Notes: a model not told the origin generated them from the sequence alone. A stretch of DNA of 31,948 nt from Chara braunii (GCA_003427395.1 BFEA01000012.1:5300485-5332432); one strand, 5' to 3'; shown: positions 1 to 11,499, counted from the first letter of the stretch. A program made the numbers and translations.

Positions 1-132
1 ATCTTCCCAAAACCAACTATTCAGGGTCAACTTCCCGTTCTCAGAACTCGTAAGCGTACCCCCTACACCCCATGTAGTCCTGAACCAATTGGACCAACCC
101 TCCCCGGCTTTCCTTCTCCAATCCGCCTGAAC
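1..132 (-). pseudogene. LINE ORF2 3'-terminal fragment (second copy)
   Basis: This stretch aligns without gaps to 3487-3618, the C-terminal codons of the LINE ORF2 described below. I count 7 mismatches in 132 bases, about 95% identity. It stops exactly where the adapter at 133 begins, so its position here is probably an assembly artefact and not a genuine second insertion. Confidence 0.85.
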
Positions 133-170
133 CTGTCTCTTATACACATCTAGATGTGTATAAGAGACAG
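133..170. other. Nextera mate-pair junction adapter (contaminant)
   Basis: Two Tn5 mosaic ends lie head to head: CTGTCTCTTATACACATCT at 133-151 is followed directly by its reverse complement at 152-170. This 38-base palindrome is the circularisation junction adapter of Nextera mate-pair libraries. It is not organismal DNA and marks a chimeric join. Confidence 0.97.
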
Positions 171-1757
<1,587 letters not shown>

Positions 1758-2366
1758 GCCGACTTACCTTGTGGTGCCCCTCGGGCTTCTTAATTTTTTT
1801 GCAGGCCCCTGTCAACATGGGGCATAACTTTCCGATATGCCCTTACTGGACCGCTAGTGTCGTTTCGTTGGTCCGTCCTTTAAATGCCCTCACGAGGGGC
1901 ACACATCTTTCTGTGATGCCCTTGCAGCAGTGGCAACATAAATTCGAATTTGAAGTGGTATGCATTTCACGCGCTGCCACAAAAAACGGTGCAGCAGTGA
2001 GTCTTGGAGTTCGCAGCGTGGGTGATCGATGCGTCGGAGTGCATACGGCTACTGTGCGAAGGGGAACATGCGCGCGTGTGTGTGTGTGTGTCCATGCTCA
2101 TCGCCCTCCTCCCTCCTTCTCCATCCATGCTCATTGCCCTCCTCCCTCCTCCTCCTCCGGCCTCGTTGCTTTCCTCTCATCATCGTCAGAGTCCTTGTCC
2201 TCCCTACTCCTCTTCCCCTCCTCTTCCCTCGTTCCTCCCTCCTCCAACTTCCTCCTCGTTACCCCTCCTTCTCCTCCTCCTCGATTGTCGACCTCCTAAC
2301 CATCACCATGGTCGTCTTATTGGTGTCATCGCCCAAGCACGCGCCCGCATTTGTAATACTCTTTAT

Positions 2367-2427
<61 letters not shown>

Positions 2428-2821
2428 CGTATATGTGTGGTGTGTGTGCGTGTGCGCGCTTGTGTGTGTGTATGTGTGTGTGTGTGTGTGTGTGTATGTG
2501 TGTGCGCGTGTGTGTGTGCGTGTATATCCATGCTCATCACCAAATTTATGATATGCCGCGGTAGCATCGCAGCCGTGGCCACGGGAAAGACCGCGAGTGT
2601 CAACAACGGCCACAGGGGCTCGCTGGAAAGATGGACGGTACCAATAAGGGCATATGGCAAACTTTTGTGCTCGTTCTCAACAGCCATCCGGTAGGGGCAT
2701 ACGAAAAATTTGGTATTGGTAACGGTAGGGGCATATGAAACATGGTTCAGGCCCAAACGACGCCAGGGGTTTTCTGGAAACATCATTCGTCGTTAGAGGG
2801 GTGCGATAAGGTAAGTCGGTC
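1758..2821. repeat. Imperfect fold-back (terminal inverted repeat) element
   Basis: The reverse complement of 1758-1782 matches 2796-2821, with a shared core AAGGTAAGTCGG and about 21 of 26 positions alike. Further inside, ATATGCCCTTACTGG near 1835-1850 has an inverted counterpart near 2643-2657. Variants of the motif AGGGGCATATGA recur at both ends. The middle is a (TG)n tract plus C/T-rich DNA with no transposase. A non-autonomous fold-back DNA transposon is likely. The LINE target-site duplication starts 10 bases past the right arm. Confidence 0.5.
2366..2523. repeat. (TG)n microsatellite with CG interruptions
   Basis: About 155 bases of TG/GTGC repeat. A shorter TG run lies at 2074-2090. 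The reading frames across it are repeat artefacts. Confidence 0.95.
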
Positions 2822-2830
2822 GTCAAACTT

Positions 2831-2843
2831 CTTCGCTCAATTT
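2831..2843. repeat. LINE target-site duplication, 3' side
   Basis: CTTCGCTCAATTT, next to the A-rich tail of the minus-strand LINE. It pairs with CTTCTCTCAATTT at 10106-10118. Confidence 0.75.
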
Positions 2844-3483
2844 TTTTAATTATTATTTTTTTTAATGGAATCCATTATATTGCCAAATAACCAGGGGTCG
2901 GGGTCCTCACAATTCAACCCGGAGAATCTAGCAGCATCAGCCAACTTAGCTTACAGGCATAGCCAGCGAGCAACCACATGCTCCAATTTAGCAACTGGAC
3001 AGGGTTGAAAAAAGTCTGGCACAGAACGACCAACTCATAGGCCACTGTCCTGAAGAATCAGACCCTGCAACAAAAAAAAACTACAAGCCCACAACGCCTC
3101 ACAATCCAACAAGAAACAAAACATCAAATTCCAAAAACAAACCATAAGAAACTCCCCCAATCCACTTTCCTATCTACTAGCTACCCTAGCAACAAGACAC
3201 TATCTAAACAGTGTTGCCTAACCCGGCAATTCTGAACCCCCAGCTGAAAACAAAGACAACACGCCTAAAAGACGGCAGATGACAAAACCAACCCCCCCCC
3301 ACCTTGCTATCCTATAACTAGCTACCCTAACAATGCTTTCCTATCTAAACGGGTGCTGCCTAACACGGCAGCTCCGGACCCCCGGACCGGACGGGGTTCA
3401 GACACAACTCCCTCCGCATTCCCTCCCGACTGCCATCCTCCTGCGGATAAAGGAACCGAGTGTGCAGGTTCAAGATTTGTTAC
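2844..3483 (-). other. LINE 3' UTR and A-rich tail
   Basis: This non-coding part follows the ORF2 stop at 3484-3486. It ends at about 2844-2870 in a T-rich + strand run, which is the A-rich tail of the element. It contains an imperfect internal duplication: the block around 3170-3240 (CTAGCTACCCTA, then TATCTAAAC and TGCCTAAC) recurs at 3315-3390 with a spacing of about 141 bases. Confidence 0.7.
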
Positions 3484-6400
3484 CTAATCTTCCCAAAACC
3501 AACTATTCAGGGTCAACTTCCCGTTCTCAGAGCTCGTAAGCCTACCCCCTACACCCCATGTAGTCCCGAACCAATTGGACCAACCCTCCCTGACTTTCCT
3601 TCTCCAATCCACATGAACAATTCGTCTTAATGAGGAACGAGACATATGTCTCAGTTCCTTGTTCGTCATTTTTCTACCCTAAAAAATTGACAAGTTCCTG
3701 CTCTTCCAAATCACCGCACAACAGACCTCCCTAGCCACCTAGGTTATATACCCTACTCCCTTACTGATATCCAGAGTGTTTGGAATACCGCCCAAGAGGG
3801 CCCACTCTCTGTCCCAACTAAGTCCTGGGCCCATCAGTAATTCCCATTGCTTAGCCCACCAAACCCATACCCGCTTAGAGGCAGGGCAGTCATACCACAG
3901 ATGAGGATTAGATACGTAGGCCTAATTACATCTACTGCAAGTCAAGTCTACCTTAATTCCCCTCTGTGCAAGATTAACCGCTGATGGGGTAGATAAGAGA
4001 GATAGTAGCCACAAGTTAACTGCCAACCTGGGACAGGGGAAATCTGCCAATTGTTCCTAGCAGCGTAATAGTTGATGTTCGATTACTTGTGGGTGGACAT
4101 CTAAGACTTGAGTCCACCGAATCACCGCCACCGACATTGGAGTTTTACCCGGAGTCTGAGCTTACTATCCCAGATCTACTGAATATGAAATCAGTGGCAA
4201 GTCTTCTCCTCCTTGTCCTTTTCCCTTCCACCCACACATCTTTGGGTCCAAGTTTAAATCCTTCAAAGGCCTACCTTGAGCGTGCACTTGACATGTCCAG
4301 CTTCCTTCTTCATTGCATTGTTCCCAGACTCTAACTTGTGACAGTTGAACACCCAAGGGGTGTTGGCAAGAAGATTCCAATTCAATCAGAGTCGAAGGAC
4401 ATTGCACATTCATACCCACCCACTTCTGGAATTCTCTTCTGCCTATACTATCGATACTAGTGAGTTTCCAAAATGTAGGGGACAGGTCCGGACTTTTGGA
4501 AATGTGCCAAGTACCGGGGGGGTCGATGCCCTTAGGGTTCAACAAGACCTTCCATTCTAGTGGAAGGGGATCAAGAATCTCTGAAAAACGTTCCTCTACA
4601 AACTAGCAGGGCCCTAAAAATTCCCGCAGGGCCGCTGGGGAGAGCCATTGCCATTCTAATTATTCCACAAGTCAGCGAGTCTGAGGACCCCATGTTCAAT
4701 CCAACTGCGCCCAAAGCTATTGCGGGTTGAATCCGCCCCAAACCAGGAGCCGTCTGCTCTTCTGATACGAGGATTCTAAAAAATGGGTTGCAGCAGGACT
4801 TTTGTCCTTGTGACAGGGGAGAGCCAAGAGTCAGGTTTCAACCGCTTCCATGCATACATGACTGCTTTCCAGAAGTCAAACTTAATGTTTCTATTCTAGT
4901 ATGACGGCAGCAGGAAGCAGGTCCATACGTTTGCGGAGCGAGACAGATTTCATTCATTAGCTATAATGGTTTCTGCAAAGATGATCCAATGGGTTGGTTG
5001 CAGTGCACTTATGACTTTAATGAACCAACGAACAAGTATAGCCATGCTTCTGCGTTGAGGGTCATTCAGACCTAGACCTCCTTCTGACTTTGTGAAAGTT
5101 AGCAGGTCCAAGGCTACCTTTGACATGACTGTCTCCTGATGGGAAGCATATGGCTTCCAAACAAACTTAGTCGCCCGACGTCTAATTAGAGTACACAGAT
5201 GTTTGCCTAAGGGTCTTACAGCAGCCACAAACCACAACAAAGCAAACAAAGCGTCGTTGATTACCATCACTCGCCCATACATAGACAAATGGGGAGTTTT
5301 TCCCCACAGGGTGATTCTTTGCACCACCTTCTCGAGGAGAACTCCCTCTTGGTCAATTGAGCACGACAACAGGGATACTTGAATCCCATGACGTATCTGC
5401 TTCAATGCATTTCATTCCCCAGTTAGCAACTGGGTTAAATTGACTGGGGAGAAAAAAAAACGACTTAGCCCAATTAACCGAGGCTTCTGACAACTTCGAA
5501 TACTCATCTAAACAAAATTTAAGAGCTTGCAAAGAACGAGTTGTATTTTGTGAGATTGCGAACAAGTCGTCAGTCAGGGTCATAACTTTGCAGTGAGTTG
5601 GGCCAGCCTTTAATCCTTCTATATCTGCCTGAGCCCGAATGTTGCAGAGGAGGTTTTCCATCTGAAGTACAAAGAGCAATGGAGCGAGTGGGCATCCCTG
5701 TCTTAGAGAGCGGGTGAGAGCAAACTGCTAGGAACAGTAACCATTTGCCATGACAACAACAGTCGATTGAGAATATAAAGCTACAACCCATCTGCATAGG
5801 TTATCCCCAAAACCGAGATGACGTAGGGTGGTCAGGACATATGTCGAATTAACCCTATCATACATCTTTTGAAGATCCAGCAAAAGGACAGATATGTCCA
5901 GTACCTTGGTTTGAACCAATTCCAATGCTTCAATTGCGGTGATGATATTGTCAAATATTAATCGGTTCGGTACAAATGCGGTTTGGTCAGAACCTACCAA
6001 AGTGGGTAAATACCTTCCCAGTCTTCTGGCTAGAATTTTAGCCAAAAGCTTATATGAAACATTGAATACCGAGATCGGATGTCAGTTGCGAATCTCAGAT
6101 TTATCTCCTTTCTTGTACAGAAATGAAATAATACCGTTACGCATGCCTTTTGATAAACAACCTCCTGTTAACACATTATTATATATCTCGATCATGACAT
6201 CTTTAACTGAGTCCCAAATTAACAAATACACGTCAACTGGGAGGCCATCGTCTCCCGGGGCTTTCCTTTTAGCCATAACATGTAACGCTGTGTAGGCTTC
6301 TTCTGTCGTGATTGAACGATCCAGATCCAGTTTACCATGTGTGGGCAATTTCGCAGAGAAGGTCGCCCAATGAGACGAATTTTCTGACAGATCTGTGTTA

Positions 6401-7671
6401 ATATCTTCCAAAAGGCAACGTGTTGTAAGGATATCCGGGTAATACAAGGAGGCATATTCACACAATGTGCCTTGCTCCCGAGCCTGCGGCATAAAATGGT
6501 CAAAGGGGTGGGACAATTCACACATCTGCAGGGAAAGTTTTTTTGGCAGAAGCCGTTGGAAGGACTCACGCGTCATACGATCATAGACAACTATCTTTTT
6601 CACTTTAAGGCGTTCCGCCCAAACATCTGACTGTAACTGTTGAAGCGAATCCCATTCTGTCATCAGGCGGGCTCTGATTGGGCCCCATACCAGATTGGAG
6701 ATGGGATGGGCATTCATTCGATTCTCGGCGTATTGGATTTTCCTAATTAACGCGAGCTCCTGTTTTTTACGACCTGTTGCTAAAATGCGAGAAAAAACGT
6801 TCAGATCTTTTGACAGAATACGAGATCCCGCATCCCACCATTCAGCATTTGCATTCCAATCATCCCAAAAATGAGTCATTCAGTCAACAATCCTTGGATC
6901 TTTCAGAATCTGCATATTTACCCTGAAATAGTCCTGGCCCCTTGAGGGTTTCATCGCATTAAAGGTGGTCATAACCAGCTTGTGGTCTGACATAGGGTGA
7001 AGGGATTCCTCCACTTTCACTATAGCATTCCATGATTCCACAGAGGTAAGAAAAACATCCAAACGCCTATGGATAATACCTATACCTTCTCGTTCGTTTG
7101 AGAACCAAGTGCATTCGAGGGAATCCGGGTGCATGAGCCGATAAGGTTCCACAAGGTCGAGCTCCGACATCAACTCTACCAATACCATTACGTCTGAATG
7201 ACCTCTCACTTCCCCCTGGTTATCCAAGGACATATTCCAGTCCCCTGCTATAACCAAGTTCTCACAACTTGGAATCAGAGAGGGCAGGTCATAGAACATT
7301 CGTTTGCGGTCAAAGCGGTCAACCGGAGCATACACTGTAGCCACAATTCATTCGTAGGTTTTGATGCATAATTTTATCCACGCCCATCTACCTCATAGAT
7401 CTCTGCAATAATCGATAATGTCCAGATTTGAGTTCCTATGAAGAAGAATTGTCATCCCCCCCCTCGATCCCATAGCTGGGGACCATATCTGAGGTCCATC
7501 CCACCAAGCCCCCAATTCTTCGATCTTATCTTCCGATAACTTAGTCTTCTAAATACACGCAATATCCAATCTATTCTCGTGGATCCAACTTTTCAACCTA
7601 CCTCGCTTATTTCTCCCTGCTGCGTTCCCCAATCCACGGACATTCCACGTGGCAATATTTAATTTACCCAT
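3484..7671 (-). pseudogene. LINE ORF2: endonuclease - reverse transcriptase - zinc finger (broken)
   Basis: ORF2 would encode about 1395 residues. The start ATG at 7671 opens NIATWNVRGL, the signature start of an APE-type endonuclease. GDWNM and the terminal SDH motif (about 7240-6985) are present, but the QETK segment reads stop-K-T-K near 7551, so the catalytic Glu is lost. Reverse transcriptase motifs follow: YKLLAKILARRL, motif A DLQKMYDRV (near 5875), RQGCPLAPLLF, and motif C, which reads LTDD (5577-5566) where FADD or YADD is usual. A C-x2-C...H-x4-C finger lies at 3939-3886. In-frame stops: 7551-7549, 7395-7393, 7350-7348, 6882-6880, 6084-6082, 5730-5728 and 3924-3922. A frameshift pair brackets about 4950-5400, where the thumb region moves to another frame. 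The product would nick target DNA and reverse-transcribe the element RNA; this copy cannot. Confidence 0.92.
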
Positions 7672-9789
7672 TTACCGAAGCTGCCCCCGCGGGTTGTTGG
7701 ATATGGGTCACTTGTTGAATCGGGACTTGGATTACCGGCCATGGGTCAGTGAGAGCCTGTTTAACGAACGGTGAATCCAATTTGCGCTCTTTGAGGAGCT
7801 TACCATTCAGTTCAGAGAGAAATTCTTCAGTTAGAACTGGGGAGACTTGAATACGGCGGAAATTCGGTTTCTTGGCTTCCAGGAACCAACCGAACGGGAT
7901 AAGACGGAGCCCCTCAACTTCCAGCTGTACCAGCTGGCCTGACACGAAACGACCATCAAAGAGAGGGGCGAAAAACTTCACTCGTTTACCTGAGATGTCC
8001 ACCAAAAACCTAGGTATAGACACCTCCGCAATAATTCGCAGAGCGAATTTATTTTGGAAAAGGGTGAGTGTCATTGACTCGGTTGCATGGGGCATAGGCG
8101 GATCTGGACATGAGGTACTAAAAAGACATGGTATACCATCTGACCCACTCCAAGCCACAACCCAAAAGACATTCCTAACGCACACACACACTATAGGTAA
8201 GAGTTTGGTTTCTATCCCTGATTGACCCTTCAATAACGTTTTTGTGTGAAGGCGATTCGATTTGCGCTTACCTGCTGATGTGGCATTGCCACGTGGATCC
8301 CCTGAAACAAGAGAGTGAAATGAGCCTTCGCTAGATGAGGCCGACGGATCAGGCCGAAGCCCGTCCACTTGGACGTTAAACCCGCCTGAATCATTCATTC
8401 GTCTCTGTTTGCTGGGGGATTCCCCCCGAAGACCCAGTCGCTCCAACGATGTGCCAGTTGTGCTATTTGCTCTTGGTACACCACCCACATTAAGGCCTCC
8501 TTGGCCTCCAAGTAGCTGGTTCCACGGAGCGTACGTCTAAAGATTGATAAAGGAAGGACTGCCCATCAGAGGCAGATCGACTTGTGCTTGAGCTTGTTGC
8601 ATAAGTAGGGATGCATCGGCATGTTCTGAAAGAAGGCCGCCCACGGGTTTGATTGACCCGGTGCCATGTTGTTAGGAAGCATAGAACCCTGCGGTGGTTG
8701 ACCTGCGCTTGGACAGAAAATCGGGTTGAGCTGAGAAGCCGTTCCAGGTGGGACTCCAGACTGAACTGTTGGGTGCACACTAACCCCGGGAGCAAATGAG
8801 TTGGTAGAGCCGCCTTGACGAGTAGTCGCACCTGGAACCCTAAGAGGGCCCTGATACAGCAAACGAGAGGGCCCTCCCATGCCTTGAGATGAAGAAGCCT
8901 ATTGTGGTCTTGATATTGATTCGCCCCGATTTCTCCGATCACTGCGTTTGCATATGTCCTCCAGGTGGAAAAATGTTCGACATCTTCTACACCAATCTGT
9001 CTCTGCAAAAGCCATTCGAACGTCCAACAAATCTCCTTGGTGGGTTTGCACCCAAATTTTATCCTTCATATTCGCCTTTGCTGCTGGATCGAGATCGAAT
9101 CGGAGATTAACCAACTTTGGGTCGGTCTCGTCTGCTTCCGGCTGATGGTGCTTAATAATTTTGCCAATTCCTTTTTCCACATGTACATAGATGAACACCA
9201 TCTCATCCAACGGTACACCTACCGCCACCACCCAAAAGACATTCTCATCCACAGTCCGCCTCCAATCTCGTACCTCCGCTCTTGTCATCCACGACTTACA
9301 CTCCGTACAATAGGTAACGTTACCAAGGTCTATAAAGTCCGATCGCTTTGCCAACATCCAGTCAGTGATTTCTTGAGCTCTTGGGATGTACGACACAACG
9401 TTCAGACTTTCAACCTTGATTCTCCCCCTTCTAAACTCTTGTCCAAACGTCTCCTCGCGGATCCAAACATCCTCATAGGCACGAACCAAATCCTCCTTGA
9501 CTTTTTTTCGGGAGGAAGCGAGGTCTGTCCCGAAAATGATAGTAACCGTTCTAGCTTTTAACCATTTCACCTTGATCTCATCCATGGTGCCGTTCAACAC
9601 AAACTTGACTTCCCTCCTATCCACCTCCATTTCACCTGAATCGATGTTGGTTGGGAGTATCCCCTCCTCATAACACGCTCGAATCATCTCCTTCAACCTA
9701 TCTTCCTCCAGCTGGTAATTACCGGGGACTTGAGCCCTAGCATCTTGCTCCCTCCGAGGTGACGTTTCTGGCTCCATGTTGACCTTCAC
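7664..9789 (-). pseudogene. LINE ORF1: nucleic-acid-binding protein with CCHC knuckle (broken)
   Basis: The ATG at 9789 opens 296 codons, beginning MKVNMEPETSPRREQ. A perfect C-x2-C-x4-H-x4-C zinc knuckle (residues 267-280, 8991-8950) follows, as in the RNA-binding ORF1 proteins of plant LINEs. A TAG at 8901-8899 interrupts a Pro/Gln/Gly-rich linker that continues in the same frame to about 8640. The frame then shifts near 8620-8650, meets another TAG at 8539-8537, and stays open to the stop at 7666-7664. The last section has a basic stretch and a domain containing NVFWVVA, a phrase that also occurs in the first section (near 9230). The full product would be about 708 residues. It overlaps ORF2 by 8 bases. 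Confidence 0.85.
8950..8991 (-). other. CCHC zinc knuckle in LINE ORF1
   Basis: Encodes CRRCRTFFHLEDIC, which fits C-x2-C-x4-H-x4-C exactly. In this family the motif binds element RNA. Confidence 0.85.
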
Positions 9790-10105
9790 CTACACCACTA
9801 CGCTTCACCTTCACTAGCCAAAGTTCGTAAGGAAACTTTCACAAACAACTACACGCAGTTTGAACGGCAATAACAGCAGTGAGAGGGAGTTTCATCGAGG
9901 ACATAACTGTCTGCTGATAATGTCCCTATGGTAATCCACCATATCCTTTCGTCAACGCGAAAGGAAAGGAGATATCACCTACGGAAGCGCTTTCACGTTG
10001 AAAATGCCCGCCGCCAGACAGGCTTACCGGGACGAACCGGTAAGCAGCGCGGGGACCGAGCGTAGCCGCCAGCCGCAGCGCCCGTCGCCGGCCGACCCCC
10101 CCCCT
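9790..10105 (-). other. LINE 5' UTR
   Basis: A 316-base leader between the element start and the ORF1 ATG. The first 100 or so bases are GC-rich. A 9-pair hairpin with loop GACGAA lies at 10022-10045. In LINEs this region usually holds the internal promoter; I see no specific element. Confidence 0.6.
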
Positions 10106-10118
10106 CTTCTCTCAATTT
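10106..10118. repeat. LINE target-site duplication, 5' side
   Basis: CTTCTCTCAATTT, immediately outside the G-run that begins the element. It differs from 2831-2843 at one base. Confidence 0.75.
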
Positions 10119-10455
10119 CACCTCACACTACCTACCTAGCACTACTAATTGTAGGCATATGGGGAACCCCGTAGCAGCCAGAACCGTGTTCCCGAGAGAA
10201 CATGCGGGGGCTGCTCCCGACTTGCAGGTGGGCGATACCGGCTAGGGGACAGCCGGTAGCATCAGGGACCATGCCAACAGGATCAATCCCTTTGCCTCCC
10301 CTCAAGTCCCCTCCCCTACGAACATCAGCAGACTCTGCTCAATTCCGATCGGGGGATCCAGTGGTCTATCTCTAGGTGGCGGGCGCCAAGCATGCCCAGG
10401 AAGGTACATGAGGCGAATGGGGAGCCCCCGACCTCCTGAATGTCACTTGCGTGCG
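10119..10455. other. Structured gene-free stretch
   Basis: No open frame of note. It holds a perfect 8-pair hairpin at 10236-10258 (TACCGGCT arm, 7-base loop) and AGCAGCC/GGCTGCT arms near 10171-10214. It leads into the rRNA-like mosaic and may belong to the same unit. Confidence 0.4.
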
Positions 10456-10490
10456 TTACCGTGCGTGGGATTACGACTGAACGCCTCTAA

Positions 10491-10581
10491 AGGGCAGATC
10501 CCACTAGCCCCTATTGTTCACTTCTGACCGTTGATGCTCGTTTTCGAGGGTGAAAAATGAATAATCCAGGGATCTGACCCA
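10491..10581. repeat. Inverted-repeat-bounded insert in the 28S-like segment
   Basis: GGGCAGATCCC (10492-10502) faces GGGATCTGACCC (10569-10580); they are complementary apart from one extra base. The insert splits the conserved 28S string CTCTAA/GTCAGAATC. Confidence 0.6.
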
Positions 10582-10706
10582 GTCAGAATCTGTGCTTGCA
10601 GCGACGGCGTATGCCTCCTCTGATGACACGAGAATGCGGTGATCTCGGCGGTTTGCCGCGGGGGTGCTGTGAGAAGTTCATTGAACCTTATCATTTAGAG
10701 GAACAA

Positions 10707-10825
10707 GGGGCCTCGCTGCTCTGGACATGCACAACGGACAAAAATCATGGCGGTGTATCTTTCCATATTCTAGGCGAAGATTCCCTCTCGTTTTGCACAT
10801 TTCGAGAGTAGTGCAGCGAGGCCCC
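10707..10825. repeat. Inverted-repeat-bounded insert in the 18S-like segment
   Basis: The perfect 13-base arms GGGGCCTCGCTGC (10707-10719) and GCAGCGAGGCCCC (10813-10825) enclose 93 bases with no similarity to rRNA that I recognise. The site is at 18S positions equivalent to about 1505-1508 (E. coli numbering), close to the S1506 group I intron site. Confidence 0.65.
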
Positions 10826-10852
10826 AGCTCTCCGTAGGTGAACCTGCGGAAG

Positions 10853-10881
10853 TGGAAAAAAATAAAATAAAAATAAAAATA
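10853..10881 (+). other. A-rich tail after the 18S-like sequence
   Basis: TGG followed by AAAATA-type repeats directly after the 18S-like end. It is compatible with a retroposon tail in + orientation. I found no matching target-site duplication. Confidence 0.45.
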
Positions 10882-11185
10882 ATTCTGAATTACCTAGGGC
10901 AGGTCAAGGCCGTCGCCCTTTTCAAAAAAAAAAAAGAAAGGATTTCTTGCTGCCGTGCGATCTCCCATCACCAATGGTCGTGCAGTGTCGCACTCCTGGT
11001 CGTGGTCCTGTTGCACGCTTATACCTTACCCGCCTGCTAGTGGAGCCGTGCCCCTGCTGGCCCGCTGCTATTTTCGGAATGAATTGATGAATTGTTAAAG
11101 GAAAAAAACAAAAGAGCAAAAGGTCCAACGGGCCGCAACTTTTTTTCCCCCGCCCGCGCCAAGAGCCGACCACAATTTTGCGGGA
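10882..11185. other. Gene-free stretch
   Basis: No gene recognised. Includes an A12 run near 10924 and A-rich DNA near 11101. Confidence 0.5.
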
Positions 11186-11238
11186 AGAGGAAGCCAACTT
11201 TTTTTTTTTTTTTTTTTTCTTACAGAGGAAGCCAACTT
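11186..11238 (-). mobile_element. Tail-only retroposon insertion
   Basis: The 15-base direct repeats AGAGGAAGCCAACTT (11186-11200 and 11224-11238) flank just T18 plus CTTAC. This is the layout of a target-site duplication around a minus-strand poly(A) tail with almost no element body. Confidence 0.65.
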
Positions 11239-11499
11239 TGAATTCGAGTAGTTTCGAAGTTGGCATTGCGTGGACCCCTGCCGGGCAGACCATCTTCTTA
11301 CCGTTGGGCGCCATTTGGACGTCTGTCGTACTTGGAGCTATCGGCGTCGTCCCACCAGCGCAGCGCCATCCTTCGCCCTCACTCTGTGGTTCCAGCCTCT
11401 TCCTCCATAGCTGGCGACCGAACTGAGCGGGCAGCGGCAGCGACAGCAGGCAGCGCCGTCACGTAGGGGGAGCGGCTGGAGTCAAGGAGGACAGCAGAG

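Larger units (their letters stand above)
2844..10105 (-). mobile_element. Full-length degenerate LINE (non-LTR retrotransposon)
   Basis: A 7.26-kb element on the minus strand. From 5' to 3' it has a run of eight Gs at its first bases (10105 downward), a GC-rich leader, ORF1 with a CCHC zinc knuckle, ORF2 (endonuclease, reverse transcriptase, zf-RVT-like finger), a 3' UTR and an A-rich tail at about 2844-2870. The order and motifs match plant L1-type LINEs. A 13-base direct repeat flanks it (2831-2843 and 10106-10118, one mismatch), so it is a single complete insertion and not a 5'-truncated copy. Several in-frame stops and frameshifts show it is inactive. Confidence 0.92.
10456..10852 (+). 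pseudogene. Mosaic of 28S and 18S rRNA 3'-end fragments
   Basis: 10456-10490 resembles the conserved 28S segment ending ACTGAACGCCTCTAA. The 28S continuation GTCAGAATC resumes at 10582 after a 91-base insert, and similarity fades near 10606. 10641-10706 matches the 18S 3' region, with GAACCTTATCATTTAGAGGA at 10683-10702. About 13 bases expected next are missing, and CAAGG (10704-10708) follows. An insert of about 120 bases then precedes TCCGTAGGTGAACCTGCGG (10831-10849), the universal 18S 3' end. Similarity stops at AAG (10850-10852), short of the mature 18S end, and an A-rich tail follows. The order 28S then 18S without the spacer and 18S body is not a normal rDNA unit. These are matches from memory of conserved rRNA; an alignment is needed. 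A retroposed chimera or rearranged rDNA are both possible. Confidence 0.7.

Noticed and set aside
8899-9789. Stand-alone host gene of 296 codons
   Set aside because: The CCHC knuckle, same-frame continuation past one TAG, overlap with an endonuclease-RT ORF and position inside the LINE boundaries make it ORF1 of the element.
2844-10105. R2-type rDNA-specific LINE, because of nearby rRNA sequence
   Set aside because: It has two ORFs with an N-terminal APE-type endonuclease and a 13-base duplication in non-rRNA sequence. R2 elements have one ORF and a restriction-like endonuclease.
10707-10825. Group I intron in the 18S-like sequence
   Set aside because: The position is close to the S1506 site, but about 119 bases is too short and I see no conserved P/Q/R/S core. 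The perfect terminal arms also differ from group I layout.
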